From: Paraburkholderia fungorum
GTDB taxonomy: Bacteria; Pseudomonadota; Gammaproteobacteria; Burkholderiales; Burkholderiaceae
Direction of reading: 5' to 3'
Length of the DNA: 64,000 bases
NCBI RefSeq assembly: GCF_902833645.1
Contig: NZ_CADFGE010000008.1
Span: 62,001 to 126,000 of the forward strand
Shown: positions 18,199-28,982 of the stretch, one piece after another
Numbering within the stretch: position 1 is the stretch's first letter
Layout of the letters: every line of letters begins with the position of its first letter
Translations under genes and position numbers: made by a program
The notes under the pieces: model-generated
The model's input: the letters and a program-made list of their open reading frames with translations, nothing else
Database searches by the model: none
Told to the model about the DNA's origin: nothing

Positions 18199-19005
18199 AT
18201 GGAATTCCACGACGACGACCTCGCCCATTTCGAAGCCCATGGCGCTGCCCCGCTGCCGGTTTCGAACAGCCAAGGCCACATCGAGCACGAAGGCGCGCGA
18301 ATCTGGTACGCGTCATATGGGACCGGCAAACCGGTGATCCTGCTGCACGGCGGTCTGGGGCACAGCGGCAACTGGGGCTACCAGGTCCCGGCGCTGGTTG
18401 GCGCGGGGCATCGCGTGGTGGTGATCGACAGCCGCGGCCATGGCCGTAGCACCCGCGACGCGCGCCCCTATAAATACGAGCTGATGGCCACCGACGTTCT
18501 GGCCGTGATGGACGCGCTGCAACTCGAGCGCGCCGCCATGGTCGGCTGGAGCGACGGCGCCTGCGTCGCGATGGTGCTGGGCAGTCGGGCTCCGGAGCGG
18601 GTTGCGGGCGTGTTCTTCTTCGGCTGCAACATGGATCCGAGCGGGACCAAAGAATTCGTGTCGACGCCGATCATCGACCGGTGTTTCGCGAGGCATGCCA
18701 AGGACTACGCGCAGCTCTCGGCCACGCCCGACGACTTCGATGCCTTCGTTGGCGCGGTCAGCGAAATGATGCGAACCGAGCCCAACTATTCCGCGCGCGA
18801 TCTGGCCGCGATTCGCGTGCCGGTTGCCATCGTGCAAAGCGAGCACGACGAATTCATCAAACCGGACCACGCCGACTATCTCGCCCGCAGCATTCCCGGC
18901 GCGGCGCTGATTCTCCTGCCCGGCGTGAGCCATTTCGCCCCGCTGCAACGGCCGGCGCAATTCAATCACGTAATGCTCGCTTTTCTGAAGCGCGTGCTTC
19001 CCTGA
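18199..19005 (+). CDS. Alpha/beta hydrolase
   Basis: 268 aa from ATG 18199, chosen because GGGAAGG stands 8 nt upstream; a GTG at 18154 would add 15 residues. Classical alpha/beta-hydrolase fold: oxyanion region LLHGGLGHSGNW, nucleophile elbow GWSDGA (Ser), acid in QSEHDEFI, and catalytic His in GVSHFAPLQ. The spacing fits esterases, lactonases or haloperoxidase-like hydrolases. It is flanked by unrelated genes, so the substrate is unknown. Catalytic residues appear intact. Confidence 0.85.
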   Translation: MEFHDDDLAHFEAHGAAPLPVSNSQGHIEHEGARIWYASYGTGKPVILLHGGLGHSGNWGYQVPALVGAGHRVVVIDSRGHGRSTRDARPYKYELMATDVLAVMDALQLERAAMVGWSDGACVAMVLGSRAPERVAGVFFFGCNMDPSGTKEFVSTPIIDRCFARHAKDYAQLSATPDDFDAFVGAVSEMMRTEPNYSARDLAAIRVPVAIVQSEHDEFIKPDHADYLARSIPGAALILLPGVSHFAPLQRPAQFNHVMLAFLKRVLP

Positions 19006-19413
19006 ACCGGGCGATCAGGCGCGACGTTTGGCTGTGCGGCGAATGCATGGCGCCCCACTATGTGGCCAACACGCGAAAATTTCACGATGTGGCATGAGCC
19101 CTTGCTTCGTAAAAAATCGTGGTGCGTGGCACAAATTTGCCATTTCGCAATGTCGCCCCACGTTGCACATCGCGAAATGCAGAACGTAACCATATATTTT
19201 TAAACGACATTCTTTTATCGAGAGAACCGTCTAACACACTCTTGCGCCACGACCTGCTGACGTAGACTCTTTTACAAGAGCCGACGCTTCATAGGATGCA
19301 GCGAAAAGGGTGCAGTGAAAGACGGGACGAAAGCGCAGTCGCAGCGAGTCCCCTGCCCCTACCTGAAGCCGCCACGGCATCGCGGTTTTTAATTGGCAAT
19401 TGGGAGACTAAAA
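19006..19413. other. Intergenic stretch, no gene seen
   Basis: About 400 bp between the hydrolase and a small gene. It is more AT-rich toward 19190-19230. It holds a perfect 8-bp inverted repeat CATTTCGC (19141-19148) / GCGAAATG (19172-19179). I see no convincing promoter or RNA gene. Confidence 0.5.
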
Positions 19414-19641
19414 ATGAAAGGCTTTCGCTTTGGATCGACCCAGGGAGCGTTCTACATTTTGCCGGGCCAAGGTGGCTGGGAGGCCATTTACGGCAACGAG
19501 ACGCTTGGTGAGTTTTCCTGCCCGGAAAAGGCCGCCGACGAAGTCGCACGCGGCCTCACCTGCCCGCAACTGACCGAAGTCGACACGTCGACGCTCGAAA
19601 TTCCTGAGAAGCTCAGCGATTGGGAAATCGTTCACGTGTGA
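19414..19641 (+). CDS. Small conserved hypothetical protein
   Basis: 75 aa from ATG 19414, with GGGAG about 8 nt upstream; an in-frame ATG at 19393 is possible but lacks a ribosome site. The protein (MKGFRFGSTQGAFYILPGQG and so on) is soluble, acidic and has no signal peptide. Its two cysteines lie in SCPEKA and LTCPQL. I do not recognise a family. It is followed by a strong hairpin terminator, and it has its own ribosome site, which supports it as a real gene. Confidence 0.7.
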   Translation: MKGFRFGSTQGAFYILPGQGGWEAIYGNETLGEFSCPEKAADEVARGLTCPQLTEVDTSTLEIPEKLSDWEIVHV

Positions 19642-19675
19642 AGGCAGGCATGACCGATTCGGCACGCGTAGAAAC

Positions 19676-19706
19676 GACGATGGCGCTCCTGAAGAGCGCC
19701 ATCGTC
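19676..19706. terminator. Bidirectional terminator between the small gene and icd
   Basis: Perfect 13-bp stem (19676-19688 with 19694-19706, GACGATGGCGCTC / GAGCGCCATCGTC) and a 5-nt loop, followed by TTGCTT on the plus strand and by GTTTCT on the minus strand. The genes on both sides converge on it. Confidence 0.75.
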
Positions 19707-19787
19707 TTGCTTACGGCTTATTTCCGTACTCGTCTCGCCACCGTGAGCGGCGGTTTCAGTACCGCATTCAGCACGTCATTCAATATC

Positions 19788-22016
<2,229 letters not shown>

Positions 22017-22241
22017 GTTTGATGCTTTGCTTGGTGAAGTGTTAGACAGAGCGTTGGTGGCGCTGAGCCGCGAGATGGCGGCAAAGCAGCAGGAACGCAG
22101 CGCGACCCACGGCACTACTTTTTACGGCCCGACCGTGAGTATATGCGTGTTTTCCAGTACTCGCTGCTAAACAAACATATCGCCGAACCGGCGCGGACAG
22201 GGTCGAGCCCCACCAGACAAGGCTTACAGCCAATTCGCCTA

Positions 22242-22262
22242 TGTCTTAAGACAGATGTCTTA
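22242..22262. promoter_or_regulatory. TGTCTTA repeats between icd and the TonB receptor
   Basis: A perfect 12-bp palindrome TGTCTTAAGACA (22242-22253) is followed by another TGTCTTA at 22256-22262. The regularity in a 417-bp divergent intergenic region suggests a regulator binding site. The regulator is unknown. Confidence 0.4.
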
Positions 22263-22291
22263 TAGAGGACTTGAGAGACAATCATATTGTT

Positions 22292-22310
22292 AATGCGAAT
22301 CAGATGCATT
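22292..22310 (+). promoter_or_regulatory. Putative Fur box upstream of the TonB receptor
   Basis: AATGCGAATCAGATGCATT is 14/19 identical to the palindromic consensus AATGAGAATCATTCTCATT and lies 124 bp before the receptor start. It fits iron repression of a siderophore receptor. Read by eye only. Confidence 0.5.
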
Positions 22311-22433
22311 ACTATTCATGCGCAGTCGAAGTCTGGACCATCCGTTTAATCATTACTCGCCGAACGATGCCGTCGCGCACATTTCTGGTGCGTTGCGCCG
22401 TCCTGCCCAACCGTCCTGCCCAACTCAAACAAT

Positions 22434-24623
22434 ATGCAGAATCTTCTCGTCGCCAGCCGCCCAGCGCGGCCAACGCTGATGCGCGGCCATCGCCGCACAC
22501 CGTCTCTCCTCAGTGCGGGGCTGTTCGTCAGCGTCGGATTATCGTTATCCACGCTATCGTCATCGGGATGGGCGCAGGCCGCGGCAAGCGAAGCCGGCGG
22601 TACGCTGCCCGCCGTAAGCGTCTCCGCCGCGAAAGACACTGCCGTGGCGCAGGCCGATACGGTCAGCGCCGGCGCGCTGGGTACGCGCAAGGCGGTGGAC
22701 ACGCCGTTTTCGACTCGCACCGTGACCAGCGAGGAAGGCAAGGACCTGTTCGCGACGACCGCCAACGATCTGTTCAAGTACGACCCGGCCGTGTCGGTCA
22801 GCAGCGAGAACGCGGTCGCCGAGAACTCGATGTTCCAGGTGCGCGGCATGCCGATCGACACGCTGAACAGCATCAAGGTGGATGGCCAGACTTTCCCGTC
22901 GTGGGACACCGACCTTTCGCTCGAACCATTCGAGCAGGTGGAATTGTTGAAGGGCCTATCCGGTTTCATGTACGGCTTCGGCTCGCCGGGCGGCATCGTC
23001 AACTACGTGCTGAAGCGCCCGACCGACGATCCATACCGCAGCATTTCGGTCGGCTACAGATCGGCCGGGGTGTTCACCGAGGCGATCGATCTGGGCGGCC
23101 GCTTCGGTAACGACAACCGTTTCGGCTATCGCCTGAACCTCGTCAACGAAGACGGCAACACCGCCGAGCAGAACGGTCATATTCGCCGCCAGGTCGCGTC
23201 GCTCGCGTTGGACTTCCGCATTACGCCGGACCTGACATGGACGGTCGACGCCTTCTATCAGAAGCGTAAAACCAACGGCACGCTGTTTGGCCTCGGCTTC
23301 GGCAGCGGTCTGGGGATTCCCGACGCGAGCACCGTCACCCACGCGCTGACGCAGCCGCAGAATTACTATCAGACCGAGATGGCCTCGTTCGGCACGGGCC
23401 TCGATTACCGTCTTTCCGAGAACTGGCATGCGAGCGTGAAGTATCGCTTTGCCAAGGAGAATCGCACCAACTCGGATAGCTTCCTGTACGTCACCGACGC
23501 CGCCGGCAACTATTCGAACACGCTTTATGCGGCGATGACGCGCTACTTCTATCAGAACGTCGACGCGATGGTGGAGGGCAAGTTCAACACCGGCAGCATC
23601 AAGCATGACGTCGTGGCCGGCGCGAGCTACCAGACGCAAACCGCCGAGTACAGCAACAGCACCGGTTGGAACAACGGCTATTTCCTCGGCACCGGCAATC
23701 TGTACAACAGCACCTTGCTGACCAACGACGAAGTCAGCATCGGCTCGGATCTCTATCGTCAGCAACGCATCACGCAGGCGGCGTTGTACGCCAGCGATAC
23801 CGTGCAATTGACGTCGCGTCTGTCCGCGCTGGCCGGTGTGCGTTACACGCAATTCCGCCAGCACCAGTACGATCCGTCGAGCGCCGTCACGTCGCAATAC
23901 AGTGCGAATCCGGTCACGCCGACCTTCGCGCTCATGTACAAGACCGATCCGTATTCGACGGTCTATGCGAGCTATGTGCAATCACTCGAACAGGGCGGCG
24001 CCGCGTCGAACACCAACCTCAACTATCCGGCCACGTATGGACCGTTGAGGAGCAAGCAGTACGAAATCGGCTTCAAGACGGATCACGCGAAATGGGGCGC
24101 CAATCTCGCGCTGTTCCGCGTCGACCAGGGCTACTACTACACGAACACGGCCAACCTGTTCGTGCAGGACGGCACCAAGCGCTACACCGGTATCGACGCG
24201 AGCGGCTGGCTCGCGTTGACGAGCGAATGGCGCGTGATGGGCGGCATGATGTGGCTCGATACGAAGGCCGTCGACATCGACGACCCGGCTATCGAAGGCA
24301 AGCGCATTTATGGCGCGCCGCGCTTTACCTTCACGGGACGCATCGAGTACAACCCGTCGTATCTGCGTCCGCTGACGCTGGCGTTCGGCGGCAAGTATGT
24401 CGGCAACCAGGCCGTGGATGCAGCCAACACGCAGTTCGTGCCCGCCTATACCACCTTCGATCTGAGCGGCCGGTATGAGACGAAGATCGCCGGCAAGGAC
24501 GTGACATTGCGCGCGGGCATCAACAACATGTTCAACCGCCGCTACTGGACCACCGCGTGGGGCTCCTTTGTCTCGCCTTCCCCGACCCGCACGGCCGTGG
24601 CTAGCGCGACGATGCAGTTCTAA
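22434..24623 (+). CDS. TonB-dependent siderophore receptor
   Basis: 729 aa. Signal peptide to about residue 49 (ending SSSGWAQA), a TonB box-like TLPAVSVSA, plug domain (about 75-205, with LEPFEQVELLKGLSGFMYGFGSPGGIVNYVLKRP) and a 22-strand barrel ending in the sorting signal ATMQF. No N-terminal STN signalling domain, so it is not a FecA/FpvA-type transducer. The family covers ferric-siderophore receptors of the FhuE/FpvA type. A putative Fur box lies upstream. It stands 3 kb outside the siderophore locus, whose own receptor is degenerate, so it could be the replacement receptor, but the ligand is unproven. An alternative start is ATG 22479. Confidence 0.9.
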   Translation: MQNLLVASRPARPTLMRGHRRTPSLLSAGLFVSVGLSLSTLSSSGWAQAAASEAGGTLPAVSVSAAKDTAVAQADTVSAGALGTRKAVDTPFSTRTVTSEEGKDLFATTANDLFKYDPAVSVSSENAVAENSMFQVRGMPIDTLNSIKVDGQTFPSWDTDLSLEPFEQVELLKGLSGFMYGFGSPGGIVNYVLKRPTDDPYRSISVGYRSAGVFTEAIDLGGRFGNDNRFGYRLNLVNEDGNTAEQNGHIRRQVASLALDFRITPDLTWTVDAFYQKRKTNGTLFGLGFGSGLGIPDASTVTHALTQPQNYYQTEMASFGTGLDYRLSENWHASVKYRFAKENRTNSDSFLYVTDAAGNYSNTLYAAMTRYFYQNVDAMVEGKFNTGSIKHDVVAGASYQTQTAEYSNSTGWNNGYFLGTGNLYNSTLLTNDEVSIGSDLYRQQRITQAALYASDTVQLTSRLSALAGVRYTQFRQHQYDPSSAVTSQYSANPVTPTFALMYKTDPYSTVYASYVQSLEQGGAASNTNLNYPATYGPLRSKQYEIGFKTDHAKWGANLALFRVDQGYYYTNTANLFVQDGTKRYTGIDASGWLALTSEWRVMGGMMWLDTKAVDIDDPAIEGKRIYGAPRFTFTGRIEYNPSYLRPLTLAFGGKYVGNQAVDAANTQFVPAYTTFDLSGRYETKIAGKDVTLRAGINNMFNRRYWTTAWGSFVSPSPTRTAVASATMQF

Positions 24624-24626
24624 CCA

Positions 24627-25559
24627 CTACGCGCGAGGCAGGGCGTCCACGCTGGGCGCCCTGACCATGGCGGGAATCTCGGCCACCAGCGCATCGATCG
24701 CACAGCGCGTTTTCAACGGCAGATATCGGCTCTTCGGCCACACCACGTTGATGTCCTGCGAGGGTCGAAAACAGTTCTCCATGACCGCGACCAGTTGGCC
24801 CGTCTGCATATAACGTGTCAGCAACCAGCACGGCAGCCACGCCAGACCGAAGCCGGCAATCGCGGCGTCCACAATCCCCTGCATGTCGTCAAAGCTAAGT
24901 TGCGGCTCGACCTGCGCGCGGCGGATTTGCCCGTCGACATCGACCACATCCCATGGCTGCACGACGCCGGCCCGCAGGTAGGCGACGCTCGTGTGGCCAC
25001 GCAATTCGTCCACGTTGCGTGGCATGCCGCGTTGCGCGAGATAGGACGGCGCAGCGCCAATGCTCGCGTACTGCACACCCAGCCGACGCGCCGCGAGACT
25101 CGCGCTGTCGGGCAGCGGTCCGATCCGCACGACCAGATCGAAACCTTCCTCCACCATGTCCACGAAGCGATCGCTGATCGAAATTTCGACTTTCAGTTGC
25201 GGATGTCTGCGCGCCAGTCCGAGCAGAACCGGCGCGACGCAATAATGGCCAAAGGCTTGCGGCACGCTTACCCGTAGACGTCCCTTCGGTTCGCGCCGGC
25301 CTGAATCCAGATCGGCTTCGGCCGCCTCGAGTTCGGCCAATGCCCGCACGCAGCGGTCGTAATAGGCTTGCCCGTCTTCGGTGAGACTCTGGCTGCGCGT
25401 GGTGCGGTTGAGCAGGCGCACGCCGAGGCGTTTTTCGAGCCGCACGATTACCTTGCCGACAGCCGAGCGCGTCAGATTCATGCGCTCCGCCGCCAATGCA
25501 AAACTGCCCGTTTCGACCACGCGCACGAAGGTCGTTACGCCATCAAGCATGTCGCTCAT
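24627..25559 (-). CDS. LysR-type transcriptional regulator
   Basis: 310 aa. HTH at residues 5-64 (VRVVETGSFALAAERMNLTRSAVGKVIVRLEKRLGVRLLNRTTR), then a substrate-binding domain (about 92-295). Of the AaeR/DsdC-like group with the LNRTTRSQSLTEDGQAYYDRC signature. It is divergent from a DHA2 exporter with a 128-bp gap, the usual layout for a LysR gene that controls an efflux pump. It converges with the TonB receptor, ending 3 bp from its stop. Confidence 0.88.
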   Translation of the reverse strand: MSDMLDGVTTFVRVVETGSFALAAERMNLTRSAVGKVIVRLEKRLGVRLLNRTTRSQSLTEDGQAYYDRCVRALAELEAAEADLDSGRREPKGRLRVSVPQAFGHYCVAPVLLGLARRHPQLKVEISISDRFVDMVEEGFDLVVRIGPLPDSASLAARRLGVQYASIGAAPSYLAQRGMPRNVDELRGHTSVAYLRAGVVQPWDVVDVDGQIRRAQVEPQLSFDDMQGIVDAAIAGFGLAWLPCWLLTRYMQTGQLVAVMENCFRPSQDINVVWPKSRYLPLKTRCAIDALVAEIPAMVRAPSVDALPRA

Positions 25560-25687
25560 AGCCTCACCTAATTGGTTCCTTTAAAGACACACTCATTGGA
25601 TTTAATGGCGTCAATAGGGACAGGAATTCCCCTCTATATTACACACTCTCTGGTGGCCCAGCCCATCGACTATCGAGGTGAATTCCT

Positions 25688-27418
25688 ATGTCCAGATATC
25701 GGAACGCGTCGCCACGGCACGACGAACCGCCGCGCGCCGGCGGCACGGCGGCCACAACAGCCACGACGGCCGCGACCGCCGCCGGTTCCACCACGCGGCA
25801 ATCGTGCGCCGACCGGCCCACGTCCAACGAAGCGGCGCAAAAAACCCGCTTCTCCGTCCGCAAGAACACGCTGGCGTTAGGCGCCGTGTGTCTTGCCTCA
25901 CTGATGTTCAGCCTCGAAATCTCGAGTGTGCCGGTGATCCTGCCCACTCTCGAGCGCGTGCTGCACGGCGACTTCAAGGGCATGCAATGGATCATGAACG
26001 CCTACACGCTTGCGGTAACCACGGTCCTGATGGCGACCGGCACGCTGGCGGACCGCTTCGGCCGCCGGCGGATTTTCGTCATTGGCATTGCGCTGTTTGG
26101 CCTGACTTCGTTGATATGCGGGCTTGCGCAGAGCGTGCCGACGCTGATCGTCGGGCGTTTGTTGCAAGGCGCGAGTGGCGGCGCGATGCTGATCTGTCAG
26201 GTCGCCGTGCTCTCGCACCAGTTCAACGAGGGGCCTGAGCGCGCCCGGGCATTCAGCGCGTGGGGCATTGTTCTCGGCATCGGCTTGGGCTTTGGGCCGA
26301 TCATTGGCGGGATGATCGTGGCGGTGTCGGGATGGCAATGGGTCTTCTGGGTACATGCGCTGCTCGCCATCGCGACCTTGGCGCTAGTCTTTGGCGGCGT
26401 GCAGGAATCGCGCGATCCGCACGCGCATACGTTCGACGTGGCGGGCATGGCCACGTTGTCCCTAGCGGTTTTTGGCCTGGTGTATTTCATCACCCAGGGC
26501 CCCGCCCTTGGCTTTACCAGTTCGCGTGCGATTTTCATTCTCGTGGCGACGGTGCTTGCCTTCGTGGCATTCCTGTACGCGGAGCGACTCAGCGCACGCC
26601 CAATGTTTGATTTTTCGGTATTCAGGATTCCGCAGTTTTCCGGTGCGTTGATGGGTTCCGCCGGCATGAACTTCAGTTTCTGGCCTTTCATGATTTACAT
26701 TCCGATCTACTTCCAGATCGGACTTGGCTACGACAGCGTGACTGCGGGGCTGGCCTTGCTTGCATACACGCTGCCGACGTTGCTGTTTCCTCCGCTGGGC
26801 GAGCGACTTATCTTGCGCTACGGCTCGGGAATCGCGATTCCTGGGGGGCTCTTCGTCATCGGCCTCGGTTTCATGTTGATGAAGTACGGCAGCAGCGTTG
26901 CGCATCCGAGCGCGCTGACGATGCTGCCTGGCTGCATACTCGCCGGGGCCGGTCTTGGCTTGACGAATACACCCGTAACTAACACGACGACGGGTGCCGT
27001 TCCTGTGGAGCGAGCCGGCATGGCATCTGGCATTGACATGAGTGCGCGGATGATTACGCTCGCGATCAACATTGCGTTGATGGGTGCGATCCTGATTGCC
27101 GGCATCCTGTTCCACCTGAAGGCGAGATTGCCTGCAACGATCGACGCGGGCCTGCTTGCCCGACTTGCCGAGAAGGTTGCCGCGGGGGATGCCGAAGCTG
27201 TCAAAGCGGGAATACCGGTGCTAGCGCAAATCGATCCCACGGGAACAGCGGTTCACGCCGCATTAATCGACGGCTTTGGCTGGGTGATGCTATACGGCGG
27301 CGCTGGCGTATGGGTGCTCGCGGTGCTGAGTTTTGTGATTTCGGGCAGCGCATCGAGGCGGCCAGGAAAAGTAGCAACCCGTCCTGCACAACAAGTCGCC
27401 CGCTGCGATTCGTGCTGA
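25688..27418 (+). CDS. DHA2-family MFS efflux transporter
   Basis: 576 aa with about fourteen membrane helices after a 60-residue Ala/Thr/Arg-rich cytoplasmic N-terminus. Signature motifs: MNAYTLAVTTVLMATGTLADRFGRRR (motif A) in helices 2-3 and GASGGAMLICQVAVLSHQF in helix 4. It is of the EmrB/QacA class of proton-driven exporters. GAGGTG precedes ATG 25688. It is divergent from a LysR gene that probably regulates it. The low-complexity N-terminus is unusual but carries a normal ribosome site. Substrate unknown; siderophore export is possible by neighbourhood only. Confidence 0.86.
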   Translation: MSRYRNASPRHDEPPRAGGTAATTATTAATAAGSTTRQSCADRPTSNEAAQKTRFSVRKNTLALGAVCLASLMFSLEISSVPVILPTLERVLHGDFKGMQWIMNAYTLAVTTVLMATGTLADRFGRRRIFVIGIALFGLTSLICGLAQSVPTLIVGRLLQGASGGAMLICQVAVLSHQFNEGPERARAFSAWGIVLGIGLGFGPIIGGMIVAVSGWQWVFWVHALLAIATLALVFGGVQESRDPHAHTFDVAGMATLSLAVFGLVYFITQGPALGFTSSRAIFILVATVLAFVAFLYAERLSARPMFDFSVFRIPQFSGALMGSAGMNFSFWPFMIYIPIYFQIGLGYDSVTAGLALLAYTLPTLLFPPLGERLILRYGSGIAIPGGLFVIGLGFMLMKYGSSVAHPSALTMLPGCILAGAGLGLTNTPVTNTTTGAVPVERAGMASGIDMSARMITLAINIALMGAILIAGILFHLKARLPATIDAGLLARLAEKVAAGDAEAVKAGIPVLAQIDPTGTAVHAALIDGFGWVMLYGGAGVWVLAVLSFVISGSASRRPGKVATRPAQQVARCDSC

Positions 27419-27639
27419 AGCATCAGACTGACAGACCGCCGAGGTTCATCCGATGACGGCAACACATGGCCCCAAAGAGGTCGAGACCTGAATCGAGATC
27501 GGCGGTAAGAAATGAGCGTCGGCGCGCGCAGCGCCGCCGGAAGTATGACTGCCTTGTCACTGACGCGGAATGCGCGAGGAGACAGATTCCAGATGCACCA
27601 CTACCGTGGCTGCGCGGGGGACCCGCTTAAAAATTAGCG

Positions 27640-27730
27640 GTTTGAGCCGCTTTCTTTTGCCTACTTTTCTTTGCGGCCGGCAAAGAAAAGTAGGTGCCGC
27701 CCCGCACAGGGGCAACGCTAATAGACCACT
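27640..27730. repeat. Intergenic palindromic repeat element
   Basis: Perfect 15-bp inverted repeat CCTACTTTTCTTTGC (27660-27674) / GCAAAGAAAAGTAGG (27680-27694) with loop GGCCG, followed by GTGCCGCCCCGCACAGGGGC. I recognise this as a type of interspersed extragenic repeat seen in many copies in Paraburkholderia genomes; the copy number here needs the genome. It lies in the 379-bp gap after the DHA2 gene, which has no other gene. Confidence 0.7.
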
Positions 27731-27797
27731 AACAAATCAAGGAAAGGCCACCCCCGTCAGCGCACAAAAAAAAGCACCGCGCACGCCAAACAAACCC

Positions 27798-28619
27798 TCA
27801 CCCGGCCAACACAGCCAACCCCTCCTTCAAAGCCGGAAACAAACTGCGATTAAAATTATTCCACCGTAGTTCAAGAATAGTATCGTCCTCATCGATCTCG
27901 GTATTGAGCACATCATGAATCACCTCCCCCGAATCGATCCCTTCATCGACGTAATGAAACGACGCCCCCGTAAGATAAAGCGGCTCCACAGCCACAGTCT
28001 CCATGGTCTTCCAGTTCACCACCTTCTTCCCCCGCGCCCCATACAAAGCATCGAGCGTCGCATAAGCTCCACGCCGTTCATACGGCGATTCTTCGCGCGT
28101 CACCCCCGGGTGAATGTTCACGATCTTGCGATAGAACGGCGCTCCGGGCCGCACCAGCTCATCGAGAATAATCAACAACCCATCCAGCACGACAACATCA
28201 GCCTCAAGCTCAATCAAGGTATCGAGCAGATGCTTCTCAAAACGGCTCTTCCCGGCAGCCCGCCCCTCAGCCCCAAGCGGCTCACGCCGATACGTAGAGG
28301 GAATCGCGAGCAATAGCGCGTTGACAGCCTTCCCTTGCACCTGCAAATCCGGCGGATAGAACCACCGCTTGCCAGGTTCGTAGAAAAACCCATACTCCTT
28401 GAGCTTCTCGCGATCGAGCGCAGAACCCGGATCATCGTCGTAGATCACTTTCTCAAGCGAGTACTGCTCACCGAGTTCGGTATCGTTAAGCGCTTCCACG
28501 AGCGACTCCAGCACCGACTTCATGTAGCGCGTGCCGCTCCTGTAAGCGATATCCTGCCCCGCCTTATCGGCGGCCGCGTTTCTAAGAGACCAGATATAAA
28601 CGAGCTTTTTCTTCGGCAT
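27798..28619 (-). CDS. pvdF: N5-hydroxyornithine formyltransferase of the siderophore locus
   Basis: 273 aa from ATG 28619 (a GTG at 28634 adds five residues). It transfers a formyl group from N10-formyl-tetrahydrofolate to N5-hydroxyornithine, giving the formyl-hydroxamate ligand. Formyltransferase landmarks: VVLDGLLIILDELV, NIHPGVTREESPYERRGAY (catalytic His region) and FHYVDEGIDSGEVI (catalytic Asp). It is the last gene of the biosynthetic operon, after the receptor remnant. With no OrbK/OrbL acyltransferases in the locus, formylation is the only acyl decoration encoded here. Confidence 0.88.
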   Translation of the reverse strand: MPKKKLVYIWSLRNAAADKAGQDIAYRSGTRYMKSVLESLVEALNDTELGEQYSLEKVIYDDDPGSALDREKLKEYGFFYEPGKRWFYPPDLQVQGKAVNALLLAIPSTYRREPLGAEGRAAGKSRFEKHLLDTLIELEADVVVLDGLLIILDELVRPGAPFYRKIVNIHPGVTREESPYERRGAYATLDALYGARGKKVVNWKTMETVAVEPLYLTGASFHYVDEGIDSGEVIHDVLNTEIDEDDTILELRWNNFNRSLFPALKEGLAVLAG

Positions 28620-28721
28620 AGTCGATTCGAACACGTATCAGTAGTTGCAAATGAGATAAAAAAACCAGCGGCGTTCGAACGGCACGTGAAAGCAGCCCAA
28701 TCCGTCGCGAACGCCTTCCGC

Positions 28722-28964
28722 TTACCAGTCGTACTTCGCCGTCGCGATCAACGAGAAATTACGCGTCACGTTACCCACGCCGCTCAGTTCGATGCCGCGC
28801 GAGCGCACCTCGCCCGTCTGCACCGACGTGCTGCCTGTCGGATCGAGCGCAAGGTCGGGCGTGACGACGGTGGTCTGGTTGATCTGATAAATCGCCGCGT
28901 TCAGCATCAGATTCCTCGTGCCTGTTGCCCACTCCATCTCTCGATGCTCCAGGTTGTTATGCGC
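28722..28964 (-). pseudogene. orbA: Remnant of the ferric-siderophore receptor gene orbA
   Basis: About 75-80 in-frame codons. The translation holds LMLNAAIYQINQTTVVTPD and VQTGEVRSRGIELSG, a typical mid-barrel segment of FhuA/FpvA-type TonB receptors, ending AKYDW then stop. Stop codons close the frame just upstream (28980-28982). A whole receptor needs about 700 codons, so signal peptide, plug and most of the barrel are gone. Its position between pvdA and pvdF is exactly that of orbA in ornibactin loci, which marks it as a decayed orthologue rather than a transposed fragment. Confidence 0.8.
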
Positions 28965-28982
28965 CCAACCGGCCGTGCTTTA

